Assembly: GCA_965207345.1 (NCBI GenBank)
Contig: OZ242280.1
Span: forward strand, 1,302,001 to 1,366,000
Origin: G965207345 sp965207345
GTDB taxonomy: Bacteria > Pseudomonadota > Gammaproteobacteria > PS1 > Pseudothioglobaceae
Direction of reading: 5' to 3'
Length of the DNA stretch: 64,000 nucleotides
The first letter of the stretch is position 1. Every line of letters starts with the position of its first letter. A model generated the notes under the pieces. That model searched no databases and had not been told where the DNA came from. It was given only the letters and a program-made list of their open reading frames with translations. Below are positions 39,167-47,977 of the stretch, piece after piece. The position numbers and the translations under genes are program-made.

Positions 39167-39652
39167 TCAAAAATTACTGCTGAGTTCAAGTATTTCCCTG
39201 AGAGATTCACGTGTAAGCTCGCCTTCTATTTTTTTAATAAGATTATTTTTTTTATCATAAATAAAGGTAGTAGGTAACCCCCGAATCTCTCTAAAATACG
39301 AGAAAGTATTTTTATTGTTATTATCTCTAATTACGGGATAATTGATAAAATATAAATCTATAAAATCCCTAAGTGCCTCATCGCTCACACCATCCCAAAA
39401 ATCAATACCAAGTATTTGCACCTCAGTGGCGTTAGTGTCCAATAATTCAACAAGCAGGGGAATTTCTTTTAAACATGGTGGACACCAGGTCGCAAAGAAG
39501 TTGACAATTAAAAATTTACCTGTAGCATTTTGTTTTTGATGTGTACGTCCATCAATATCTACTAGTTCAAAACCGTAGCTAGCAAAGCTGCTAGCTATAA
39601 CAATAAAAAAAATAATAAACCATTTACACGCTCTAATATGTGGGTTATTCAT
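39167..39652 (-). CDS. TlpA-like periplasmic thiol-disulfide oxidoreductase
   Basis: 161 residues from the ATG at 39652, which overlaps the stop of the upstream GST-like gene by 8 nt; a longer frame to 39691 adds a non-signal-like extension. A hydrophobic signal or anchor comes first, then the thioredoxin fold with the WCPPC active site and the cis-Pro in GLPTTF. TlpA/ResA-type proteins reduce periplasmic disulfides, often for cytochrome c maturation. No ccm gene is in the window. It is co-translated with the GST-like gene. Confidence 0.85.
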   Translation of the reverse strand: MNNPHIRACKWFIIFFIVIASSFASYGFELVDIDGRTHQKQNATGKFLIVNFFATWCPPCLKEIPLLVELLDTNATEVQILGIDFWDGVSDEALRDFIDLYFINYPVIRDNNNKNTFSYFREIRGLPTTFIYDKKNNLIKKIEGELTRESLREILELSSNF

Positions 39653-40316
39653 TGCTAAGCAATTTTGCAAAAATACCATCTCTTTGTTCAATATTTGCCA
39701 AATAAATATCTTCTAAGCCCTTTGGTGTTGCATCAAGGACAAAATCCTCAGCTAAAATATTTTTCTGCCACGCAGTTATTTTCTCTAAATGTTTAATAGA
39801 AAGCGCATTATTTGTCCAGCTATTTAATAAGTCTAAGCGCAAAAAAAATGGCGCATAAGCAACATCAACCAGCGAAAAATTATCATCATTAAAAAAACGA
39901 TTTTCACTTTTAATGTGCGCTACTTTATCAAGTTTTGCCAGCATATTTTTTTTGGATAAATCAAAATCTGTTTGTTTTTTTGTAGTAGTTATGGTAAATA
40001 ATTCTTTAAAAAAACTACCTGCAAAACTCTGCCAAGCACGATTAAATGCTTTTGCTTTTGCTTCTTTAGGTTCAAGATTATTATCGCTAATATCATTAAT
40101 AAATGCCATAATAACACTAGATTCAAAAATAACCGTATCTGTGTCTACTTTAAGCACAGGCACTTCTTCATTCGGTGAAATATCCTTTAACCACCCAGGT
40201 ATATTAGCTGGATTAATATAACTAACATCAAATGGAATATGATTTTTTACACATAAAATAAGCGACATATGTGTAAAAGGGCATAATTTAAAACTAATAA
40301 ATTCTAATTTCATCAT
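39645..40316 (-). CDS. Glutathione S-transferase family protein (SspA/omega-like)
   Basis: 223 residues. The N-terminal thioredoxin-like domain (about 3-80) has a LCPFTHM motif where omega and SspA-like GSTs carry their catalytic or glutathione-contacting Cys, and the glutathione-binding VPVL and ESSVI segments follow. The C-terminal all-helical domain spans about 90-205. Substrate and exact role are unknown: it could be a glutathione-dependent reductase or isomerase. It is coupled to the TlpA-like gene downstream, which hints at a shared thiol-redox job (inference). Confidence 0.8.
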   Translation of the reverse strand: MMKLEFISFKLCPFTHMSLILCVKNHIPFDVSYINPANIPGWLKDISPNEEVPVLKVDTDTVIFESSVIMAFINDISDNNLEPKEAKAKAFNRAWQSFAGSFFKELFTITTTKKQTDFDLSKKNMLAKLDKVAHIKSENRFFNDDNFSLVDVAYAPFFLRLDLLNSWTNNALSIKHLEKITAWQKNILAEDFVLDATPKGLEDIYLANIEQRDGIFAKLLSNE

Positions 40317-40401
40317 AAAATCCTAATTTAAAATATATTATTATAATAGAAAATTTTGAGGTATATATTTGATTAATGTAACAAAAAATATACCATGTAT
40401 T

Positions 40402-40435
40402 AAAAAATTTATTATTATAAGATAATAAAATTTTT
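40402..40435 (-). terminator. Possible AU-only terminator after the merR-like gene
   Basis: On the minus strand TTTATTAT and ATAATAAA flank a 6-nt loop and are followed by six T residues, right after the merR-like stop. The stem has no G-C pairs, so termination strength is doubtful. Confidence 0.3.
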
Positions 40436-40838
40436 AGAGTAACTTTAATAAGTTTTGCAAAGTGTTTTTAACTATCAATAAATTTTGCTTGTAATGTTCA
40501 GAATCTTTGTCTTGATAGACTTCACTTTTATCATCCCCATTCTTCATTTGGCGCGCTTTAATGCTAGGATTTTCATGCAATAATTTCTTATCAAACCCAT
40601 TTTTTAGCACAATCTTTGCGCCTTCAATGGTCATTCTTTTATCACGTACCAAGGTTTTAATATTTAATATAAGCTCAATATCTTTTTTTTGATAACGTCT
40701 CTGTTGATGTTTTTTTTGTGGACGAAGTTGGCGAAATTCTTTTTCCCAATATCGCAAAACAGAAGGCTTTTCTGCACAAAGTGCACTGGCTTCTTTAATT
40801 GAAAAATAAAATTTATCGGGTAGTTTTTCTGCAAGCAT
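40434..40838 (-). CDS. MerR-family transcriptional regulator at the end of the pheST-ihfA operon
   Basis: 134 residues: an N-terminal winged helix (FSIKEASALC, VLRYWEKEF, QRRYQKKDI) and a short helical tail without metal-binding Cys. A MerR-like gene directly after ihfA is a fixed feature of many gammaproteobacteria, though its regulon is not known. Only 12 bp separate it from ihfA, so it is part of the same transcript. Confidence 0.88.
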   Translation of the reverse strand: MLAEKLPDKFYFSIKEASALCAEKPSVLRYWEKEFRQLRPQKKHQQRRYQKKDIELILNIKTLVRDKRMTIEGAKIVLKNGFDKKLLHENPSIKARQMKNGDDKSEVYQDKDSEHYKQNLLIVKNTLQNLLKLL

Positions 40839-40850
40839 CGCTAAAAAACG

Positions 40851-41159
40851 TTAGGATAACTCGCCTTGCTCAAGAGCAGTGTCTTGCGTACGTTTTTTAA
40901 GTTTGACTCCGGGCTTAAAACTAATCGCTTTTCTTGCACAAATAGGATATTCCTCTTTAGTTTTCGGATTTCTACCAATACGCTCTACTTTAGTAAGCAC
41001 TTCAAAATTTCCAAAACCAGAAATTTTGACCCTGTTATGATAGGCTAACTCCTCTTTAATCTCTGTAAAAAAGGCATCAACAAGCTCTGACGCTTCATTT
41101 TGTTTAAAGCCGATTTTATTGACTAACTGATTTACAATATCTTGTTTTATTAATGGCAT
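40851..41159 (-). CDS. ihfA: Integration host factor, alpha subunit
   Basis: 102 residues of the HU/IHF fold with the DNA-intercalating arm RNPKTKEEYPICAR and the FxPG motif (FKPG). Position directly after pheT identifies it as the alpha subunit. With IhfB it bends DNA at specific sites for recombination, replication and transcription. It lies 67 bp after pheT, in the conserved operon order. Confidence 0.93.
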   Translation of the reverse strand: MPLIKQDIVNQLVNKIGFKQNEASELVDAFFTEIKEELAYHNRVKISGFGNFEVLTKVERIGRNPKTKEEYPICARKAISFKPGVKLKKRTQDTALEQGELS

Positions 41160-41226
41160 AGTATTTTATCTTTCTTTTATTTTCATCTGGTATTTTATGC
41201 TTATTTTACCCTTTGATATTTTATTT

Positions 41227-43599
41227 TTATCTTTGTATGGCAGAAAAATTTTCCTCTAATTTAGCAAGAACTTGTGCTATATTTTCATCAATTTCAGCAT
41301 CTGTTAATGTCCTTTCATTGCACTTATAAGTTAGCGTGAATGCCAAACTTTTTTTATCTGCATCAAAACTGCCCGTATAAACATCAAATAATTTAATATC
41401 AAGTAGCCACGCTTGCTTAAGAGATAAAATAGCATTTGAGACATCAGCAAAAGATATAGTATGTGCTACTAAAATAGCAATATCACGCCTTATTACTTGG
41501 AAATCTGTATATGGCTGATAATACGCATGACGGCTATTTTGTAGTGGCAAGTATTCTAATTCAAATAGATAGATATTATTTAAAGATAATATATTTTCAA
41601 GTTTTGGTGACAATGCACCCATAAAACCAATTTTTCTATCATTCAAATAGATGTCACAGCTTTTGCCTGGATGTAACATAATTTGTTTACACTGCTTAAA
41701 ATAATATGGCTTATTTGTATATGAAATAAGACGTTCAACTTCACCCTTAATATCAAAAAAATCTACTGCTCGTGCTTTTTCATACCAGCTTTTTACGTTA
41801 TAGTCTCCACTTATCACACCAGCAATTTTTTCTATTTGCGCATCGGGCTTTGTGCCATAAAAGCATAAACCTGTTTCAAAAAGGCGCATATTAGCAAACC
41901 CGTAACGCTGATTATGTTGCAATGTTTTTAACAAGCCAGCAATTAAACTCGTTCGCATCACAGACATTTCTATAGAAATAGGATTATCTAACACGAGCGG
42001 CTTTACATCAGGATACAGATGTTCGTGGAATATTTTAGAAATAAAACTATAATTCACAACCTCAAAATAACCATCGTCAATTAATATACGCACTAAATCA
42101 TCTTTTTTGTTAATCTGTGGTTCAATTTGAATACTGCTCGTTGTGCTAAATTTATGTGCTGGTAGGTTGTCATAGCCATATAATCTAGCTAATTCTTCAA
42201 TTAAATCTATCTCAAGACGTAAATCAAAACGAAAACTTGGCGGTACTAAGAGATAATATTCTTCTGTTTCATCATTTAGCTCAAATTGTAGATTTTTAAA
42301 TTGTTCTAATATCCAAGTGCGATTGAGCTTAAAGCCTAATACTTGAGAAATACGCGCCTTACGCAAATAAATATAAGCTAACTTAGGTAGGTGCTCTTTA
42401 GATATTTTTTCAGTGATTACGCCTGCCCGCCCGCCTGCAATTTCTATAATTAATGCACTAGCTCTTTCTAAAGCTTCACGCGTAATTTCAAAATCAACAC
42501 CGCGTTCAAAACGAAGTGATGCTTCGGTATGTAGTCCATATTGCCGAGCTTTACCAACAATATAACTTGGCTCAAAAAAAGCACTTTCTAATAAAATATT
42601 TTGTGTTTCTAATTGAGTTGCACTACCCAAACCGCCTATAATCCCTGCCATAGCAAGCACACTTTTTTCATCAGCAATAACAAGTGTATCAGTGTTTAGT
42701 GCTAAATTTTTTCCCTCTAGTGTAGTTAAATGTTCATTTTGATGGGCAAAACGCACACTTATATCACCCGCTGTTTTATCTAAATCAAAACTATGCAGAG
42801 GTTGCCCTAATTCTAAAAGTGTGTAATTAGTAACGTTAACAATAAATGAGTGCAATTTTTGCCCTGAGCGCAATAAACGCTCATACATCCATTTTGGTGT
42901 CTTAACAGTATTATCAACGCCGACTATTGTGCGCACTAAATACTTAGGACAAGCCTTATCTGCTTGAATATATACCGTTTTTTGGGTATTTGCTTTTACT
43001 GCAACACTCGGTGTTGGCTTTTGCTTTAACTTAATATTTTCATAATTCGCCACCTCCCTAGCAATACCAAGCAGGCTAAAACAATCACCACGATTTGGTG
43101 TAATATTCAGTGTCAGAATATTATCGTCCAAATTCAGTGCTGATCTTAAATTTTCGCCAATATTTAGTGTCTCATCTAAAATTAAAATACCATCTGATTT
43201 TTCACTAATAACCCACTCATTTAAACCCAATTCTTCAGCAGAACAAATCATAGCAGATGATTGAACGCCTGTGATTTTTCTCTCTTTAACAAGAACATTA
43301 TTTGGTAATTTTGCACCAACTTTTGCAACAGCAACTAATAGCCCTACTTTTATATTAGGCGCAGCGCATACGATTTGCAATACTTCTTTACCGATGTCAA
43401 CCTGACAAACTTTTAAGTTAGCGACGTTACTATGTGCTACACTCGCCAAAACTTTAGCAACTACAACATTAGAAAAAGCCTCACATACTCTCTCTAGCCC
43501 CTCAACTTCAATACCGGACATAGTTAACTTATGTGCTAATTTATCATTTTCTAGCTGCTTGGTAATAAATGTTTTGAGCCAATATGTGCTAAGCTTCAT
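41227..43599 (-). CDS. pheT: Phenylalanyl-tRNA synthetase, beta subunit
   Basis: 790 residues, normal for bacterial PheT (795 in E. coli). Domains in order: EMAP-like tRNA-binding domain (about 40-150), B3/B4 editing domain (about 210-385), B5 (about 395-475), catalytic-like core, and C-terminal FDX-ACB anticodon-binding domain (about 695-790). It works as an alpha2-beta2 enzyme with PheS, encoded 20 bp upstream in the same operon. Confidence 0.97.
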   Translation of the reverse strand: MKLSTYWLKTFITKQLENDKLAHKLTMSGIEVEGLERVCEAFSNVVVAKVLASVAHSNVANLKVCQVDIGKEVLQIVCAAPNIKVGLLVAVAKVGAKLPNNVLVKERKITGVQSSAMICSAEELGLNEWVISEKSDGILILDETLNIGENLRSALNLDDNILTLNITPNRGDCFSLLGIAREVANYENIKLKQKPTPSVAVKANTQKTVYIQADKACPKYLVRTIVGVDNTVKTPKWMYERLLRSGQKLHSFIVNVTNYTLLELGQPLHSFDLDKTAGDISVRFAHQNEHLTTLEGKNLALNTDTLVIADEKSVLAMAGIIGGLGSATQLETQNILLESAFFEPSYIVGKARQYGLHTEASLRFERGVDFEITREALERASALIIEIAGGRAGVITEKISKEHLPKLAYIYLRKARISQVLGFKLNRTWILEQFKNLQFELNDETEEYYLLVPPSFRFDLRLEIDLIEELARLYGYDNLPAHKFSTTSSIQIEPQINKKDDLVRILIDDGYFEVVNYSFISKIFHEHLYPDVKPLVLDNPISIEMSVMRTSLIAGLLKTLQHNQRYGFANMRLFETGLCFYGTKPDAQIEKIAGVISGDYNVKSWYEKARAVDFFDIKGEVERLISYTNKPYYFKQCKQIMLHPGKSCDIYLNDRKIGFMGALSPKLENILSLNNIYLFELEYLPLQNSRHAYYQPYTDFQVIRRDIAILVAHTISFADVSNAILSLKQAWLLDIKLFDVYTGSFDADKKSLAFTLTYKCNERTLTDAEIDENIAQVLAKLEENFSAIQR

Positions 43600-43619
43600 T
43601 TAAAAAATATTTAAAAAAA

Positions 43620-44627
43620 TTAAAATTGCGCTAGAAATCGTAAATCATTGTTAAAAAATAAACGCAAATCATCTACGCCATAACGTAGCATTGTTAAACG
43701 CTCAACGCCCATACCAAATGCTAAGCCAAGCCATTTTTTATGATCAATATTTACCGCATCAAAAACATTAGGATGCACAACACCACAACCTAGCACCTCT
43801 AACCAACCTGTTTTTTTACACACCTGACAACCTTTGCTTGCACAAATCACACAAGCAATATCTACTTCTGCAGAGGGTTCAGTAAAAGGAAAATAAGAGG
43901 GTCTAAAACGCACTTTGAGTGTTTTACTGTGAAAAAAAGCACGTAAAAAATCAATAAGCACGCCTTTTAATTGGGCAAAGCTCAAATTCTCATCCACCAT
44001 CAAGCCTTCAACTTGGTGAAACATCGGTGTATGTGTCATATCCAAATCACAACGATAAACACGTCCCGGGGCAATAATACTTAATGGTGGTTTTTGTTGG
44101 AGTAATGCACGTATTTGCACAGGTGAAGTATGTGTTCTTAACATAAATTCTCCTAAATAAAAAGTGTCGTGCATTGCTCTAGCTGGGTGGTTCTTAGGAA
44201 TATTAAGTGCACTAAAATTATGAAAATCATCCTCAATCTCAGGGCCTGTTGTAATGCAAAACCCTTGGGCGATAAATATATTTTCAATGTCTGTTAAGAT
44301 CTGCTTAATTGGATGGATATGCCCTATTTTATTAAAGCGGGCAGGCAAACTAATATCAACAGATTCAGCGTTTGAGCGTCTTGCTAGCATTTGCTCAGAT
44401 AATAGCGTTTTTTTATCTATGAGTAATTGCTGTATACGTTTTTTTATTGTATTGATCTCCCCACCTTTTTTAGAACGCTCAGAGAGCTCAAATTTAACCA
44501 AGTTTTTTAATAAACTGGTAATCTTGCCTTTCTTTCCTAAATAAAAAACACGGACTTTATCTAAAGCTTCAAGATTAGTCGCCTGACTAATGTGCAACTT
44601 TGCCTCACTTAAAATATCGTCTGGCAT
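43620..44627 (-). CDS. pheS: Phenylalanyl-tRNA synthetase, alpha subunit
   Basis: 335 residues (E. coli 327). An N-terminal coiled-coil region is followed by the class II catalytic core with the segments MHDTFYL, RTHTSPVQIR, MFHQVEG and GFGMGVERL-like AFGMGVERLTMLRYG. It contains an extra CXXC/CXXC insert (CVICASKGCQVC) common in proteobacterial PheS. It lies between rplT and pheT as in most gammaproteobacteria. Confidence 0.97.
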   Translation of the reverse strand: MPDDILSEAKLHISQATNLEALDKVRVFYLGKKGKITSLLKNLVKFELSERSKKGGEINTIKKRIQQLLIDKKTLLSEQMLARRSNAESVDISLPARFNKIGHIHPIKQILTDIENIFIAQGFCITTGPEIEDDFHNFSALNIPKNHPARAMHDTFYLGEFMLRTHTSPVQIRALLQQKPPLSIIAPGRVYRCDLDMTHTPMFHQVEGLMVDENLSFAQLKGVLIDFLRAFFHSKTLKVRFRPSYFPFTEPSAEVDIACVICASKGCQVCKKTGWLEVLGCGVVHPNVFDAVNIDHKKWLGLAFGMGVERLTMLRYGVDDLRLFFNNDLRFLAQF

Positions 44628-44693
44628 TGTTTAGCCTAATAATAACTTGTTGTGCAAATAAAATACCAACATAAAATAACGAGTGCCTTGGAC

Positions 44694-45107
44694 TTAGCTT
44701 GCTGGTTCCTTTTCACTAATCGCTAATTCTTCTTTGCTAGATGTTTCTTGATTCTTTAATGCATCTTTTGCTTTTTCTACTAGTTTTGCAAATGCTACTT
44801 TGTCAAATACAGCAATATCAGCAAGTACTTTACGATCAATTATAATATTTGCCTCATTAAGTCCATTTATAAAACGACTATAGCTCAAATCATGGGTGCG
44901 TGCCTGCGCATTAATGCGCATAATCCACAAGCGACGAAACTGCCTTCTTTTTTGACGACGATCTCTATAAGCGTATTGCCCTGCTTTAATTACAGCTTGT
45001 TTAGCTACACGATAAACTTTAGAACGTGCACCATAATAACCTTTAGCAGCTTTTAAGACTTTTTTATGCCTAGCGTGCGACTGCACACCCCTGCTGACTC
45101 TTGCCAT
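44694..45107 (-). CDS. rplT: 50S ribosomal protein L20
   Basis: 137 residues; begins MARVSRGVQ and carries the AKGYYGARSKVYRVAKQAV segment typical of L20. The family usually has 117-119 residues; here a charged Ser/Glu/Lys tail of about 20 residues is added at the C-terminus. L20 is an early assembly protein of the 50S subunit and in E. coli represses rpmI-rplT translation. The rpmI-rplT gap is 109 bp, room for such a control element, though I did not identify one. Confidence 0.96.
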   Translation of the reverse strand: MARVSRGVQSHARHKKVLKAAKGYYGARSKVYRVAKQAVIKAGQYAYRDRRQKRRQFRRLWIMRINAQARTHDLSYSRFINGLNEANIIIDRKVLADIAVFDKVAFAKLVEKAKDALKNQETSSKEELAISEKEPAS

Positions 45108-45216
45108 ACTTCACTCCTAGAATATTGATATTTCAAAAAATAAGATAACCAACCCAATTATTAAAAAAACTAGTGCCTCTTTAGATAAATAAAAATTAAG
45201 TTTAGAGAACTTTTAT

Positions 45217-45414
45217 TTAGCCATAAGGCAACATTTTACGCACTACTGGCGTATCACACGATTCAATGTAATCTGTTGCTCTAAGTGTGCGTTTTCTACC
45301 AGTAGTTTTTTTAGTTAGGATGTGGCGTAAATGTGAATGCTTACATTTATATCTGCCACTAGTCGTTTTTTGAAAACGTTTAGCTGCGCCGCGATTCGTT
45401 TTGATTTTGGGCAT
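45217..45414 (-). CDS. rpmI: 50S ribosomal protein L35
   Basis: 65 residues, starting MPKIKTNRGAAKRF and rich in Lys and Arg, with the conserved SHLRHILTKKT and final RKMLPYG-like segments. Length is exactly that of the family. It lies between infC and rplT in the classical order. Confidence 0.97.
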   Translation of the reverse strand: MPKIKTNRGAAKRFQKTTSGRYKCKHSHLRHILTKKTTGRKRTLRATDYIESCDTPVVRKMLPYG

Positions 45415-45457
45415 AAATTTTCTCCATAAAAAAATATATAACTAAATAAACAAAGCT

Positions 45458-45973
45458 CTAGCTTTTCTTAGCCATAGGTGCCAGCATCATGCCAAGCTGA
45501 CGACCCTCAATTTTTGCCTCCTGTTCTACAGAGGCAATATGCTTTATTTCTGACTTGATACGATCCAAAATATCAGCACCAAGTTCCTTGTGTGCCATCT
45601 CCCTACCTCTAAACCAGATGATGATTTTAACTTTATCGCCATTTTCTAGAAATTTAACCAAGTTGCGATATTTTACCTGATAATCTGCCTCCTCAGTACC
45701 CGGTCGTAATTTAACAATTTTAACTTGGGGGCTTTTCTGTTTTTTTTTGGCATTATTTACTTGTTTTTTTTGTTGGTATTGAAATTTACCAAAATCTACA
45801 ATCCAGCAGACAGGCGGCTTAGCATTAGGTGATATTTCAACCAAATCCATGTTCTGTTCTCGTGCTAAATTTAATGCTTCGTAAAGACTTAAAATACCAA
45901 CCAGCTCCTTATTTTTACCAAGTACTCTTAATTTTGGCGCGCTGATTTGCTTGTTAACGCGTGTTATTTTAAT
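45458..45973 (-). CDS. infC: Translation initiation factor IF-3, with AUU start codon
   Basis: IF-3 prevents premature 50S joining and proofreads start codons. The first ATG in frame (45850) would remove the whole N-terminal domain. The frame extends 41 codons upstream to ATT at 45973-45971, giving KITRVNKQISAPKLRVLG, a normal IF-3 N-terminus, and 171 residues. GAGGA lies 7 nt before the ATT. The ATT overlaps the thrS stop (TATTAA). AUU starts on infC are known from E. coli, where IF-3 represses its own synthesis by rejecting this codon; the same autoregulation is very likely here. The C-terminal domain contains FRGREMAHKELG. Confidence 0.95.
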   Translation of the reverse strand: MKITRVNKQISAPKLRVLGKNKELVGILSLYEALNLAREQNMDLVEISPNAKPPVCWIVDFGKFQYQQKKQVNNAKKKQKSPQVKIVKLRPGTEEADYQVKYRNLVKFLENGDKVKIIIWFRGREMAHKELGADILDRIKSEIKHIASVEQEAKIEGRQLGMMLAPMAKKS

Positions 45974-47867
45974 AGTTTATTCCTCGTATACATTCTATAA
46001 ATTCCTGAGTAGACATATTATCTAAATTTTTACTATTCCGTGCACGCACAGTCACCTTATTTTGTAAAACCTCTTTATCGCCAACCACAATAATATAAGG
46101 ATAACGTTGCATAGAGTGTTCACGTATTTTAAAGCCTATTTTCTCATTGCGCAAGTCTGTTAATGCTCTGATATTATTTTGCTTAAAAATTTTGGCAATT
46201 TTCCTGACGTAGTCACTTTGCTTAGCAGTAATATTACATATAACTACTTGTACTGGTGCTAACCACAAAGGATAGGCGCCAGCATAATGCTCAATTAGAA
46301 TACCGATAAACCGCTCAATTGAACCTAAGATTGCCCTGTGAAGCATAACAGGCGTCTGCTTAGTTCCATCTTTTGCAATATAATTTGCTTTTAGTAACTT
46401 TGGCATTGAGAAATCAACTTGCAAAGTGCCACACTGCCAGCTTCTATTTAAACAATCTTTAAACACAAATTCAATTTTTGGACCATAAAAAGCACCCTCA
46501 CCCGCTTGTAATTCAAAATCTAAACCATTGTTATTTAAAGCAATTTCTAAGGCTTTTTCTGCTTTATCCCACACTGCATCAGAACCTAGGCGTTTCTTAG
46601 GTCTAGTAGATAATTTCATAGCAATATTTTCAAAACCAAAATGATGATATACCTCAAAAGTTAAGTCAATAAACTTACTTACCTCAGATTGAATTTGTTC
46701 CTCAGAACAAAAAATATGTGCATCATCTTGGATAAAATTACGAACGCGCATAAGCCCGTGTAATGTACCTGAAGGCTCATTCCTATGACACGAACCAAAC
46801 TCTGCAAGACGAACAGGTAAATCTTTATAACTCTTTAATTTTTGCCGATAAATTTGCACATGAGCTGGACAATTCATCGGTTTAATTGCATACTCTCTAT
46901 TTTCTGATTTGGTAGTAAACATCACTTCAGAGAACTTATCCCAATGCCCAGAATCTTGCCACAAGCTTTTATCAATCACTTGCGGTGTAGATACTTCCTC
47001 ATAGCCATTATCTGTGAAAATTTGGCGCATATAGTTTTCTACTTGTTTATAAAGTATCCAGCCTTTAGAGTGCCAAAATACCATACCCGGTGCCTCTTCT
47101 TGCGTATGAAATAAATCTTGCGCTTTAGCAATTTTACGATGATCGCGCTGCATTGCTTCTTGTAGACGCACTAAATGTTCGTTTAAATCTTTCTGACTTA
47201 ACCATGCAGTACCGTAAATACGTTGTAACATTTCATTATTTGCATCACCGCGCCAATAAGCACCTGCTAGTTTGGTAAGCTTAAAGGCTTTTAACTGATT
47301 GGTATTTGACACATGAGGCCCGCGACATAAATCTATAAAATCACCTTGTTTATATAAAGATATAGCCTCAGATTCAGTAATGCTGTCAATAATTTCTGCC
47401 TTATAATTCTCGCCTTCTTTTTTGAAAAAACCTATCGCCTCTTCCCTAGACAACTCAATGCGTTCAACGCTTAGGTTTTCACGCGTAAGACGTATCATTT
47501 CTTTTTCAATAGTAGCTAAATTATCCACAGAAAATCCCGGCGCGTAAGCAAAATCATAATAAAAACCATCTTTAATAACAGGACCTATAGTAACTTGTGC
47601 TGACGGATATAAATTTTTAACTGCTTGGGCAAGTAGATGTGCACTAGAATGTCTAATAATTTCTAAAGCTTCATTGCTATTTTTAGTTATAACGCTCAAT
47701 TCACAATTTTGATTTATAACATAGGAGGCATCTACTAGCCTACCATCTATCTTACCAGCGAGGGTAGTTTTTGCTAAAGTATTGCTAATATCTTTAGCAA
47801 CTTCATAAACAGAAAGTGCATTTTCATAAGAGCGAATATTACCGTCAGGCAGACGTACAGCGAACAT
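45969..47867 (-). CDS. thrS: Threonyl-tRNA synthetase
   Basis: 632 residues (E. coli 642). Domains in order: TGS (about 1-60), editing domain with HSSAHLLAQAV (about 74-84) and a later YWRGD segment, class II catalytic core with MNCPAHVQIY and HRNEPSGTLHGL, and C-terminal anticodon-binding domain (about 535-632). It is the first gene of the thrS-infC-rpmI-rplT-pheS-pheT-ihfA-merR cluster; its stop overlaps the infC AUU codon by 5 nt, so IF-3 translation may be coupled to it. Confidence 0.97.
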   Translation of the reverse strand: MFAVRLPDGNIRSYENALSVYEVAKDISNTLAKTTLAGKIDGRLVDASYVINQNCELSVITKNSNEALEIIRHSSAHLLAQAVKNLYPSAQVTIGPVIKDGFYYDFAYAPGFSVDNLATIEKEMIRLTRENLSVERIELSREEAIGFFKKEGENYKAEIIDSITESEAISLYKQGDFIDLCRGPHVSNTNQLKAFKLTKLAGAYWRGDANNEMLQRIYGTAWLSQKDLNEHLVRLQEAMQRDHRKIAKAQDLFHTQEEAPGMVFWHSKGWILYKQVENYMRQIFTDNGYEEVSTPQVIDKSLWQDSGHWDKFSEVMFTTKSENREYAIKPMNCPAHVQIYRQKLKSYKDLPVRLAEFGSCHRNEPSGTLHGLMRVRNFIQDDAHIFCSEEQIQSEVSKFIDLTFEVYHHFGFENIAMKLSTRPKKRLGSDAVWDKAEKALEIALNNNGLDFELQAGEGAFYGPKIEFVFKDCLNRSWQCGTLQVDFSMPKLLKANYIAKDGTKQTPVMLHRAILGSIERFIGILIEHYAGAYPLWLAPVQVVICNITAKQSDYVRKIAKIFKQNNIRALTDLRNEKIGFKIREHSMQRYPYIIVVGDKEVLQNKVTVRARNSKNLDNMSTQEFIECIRGINY

Positions 47868-47977
47868 AAAAAACTAAAAATAACAAAACACGCTATTATA
47901 CCCGATTATATTTGTGTTGATTAAATTGCTTATTATTTTGTCCACGTTACATGGTCGTAACTTTAAAATATTCATCT

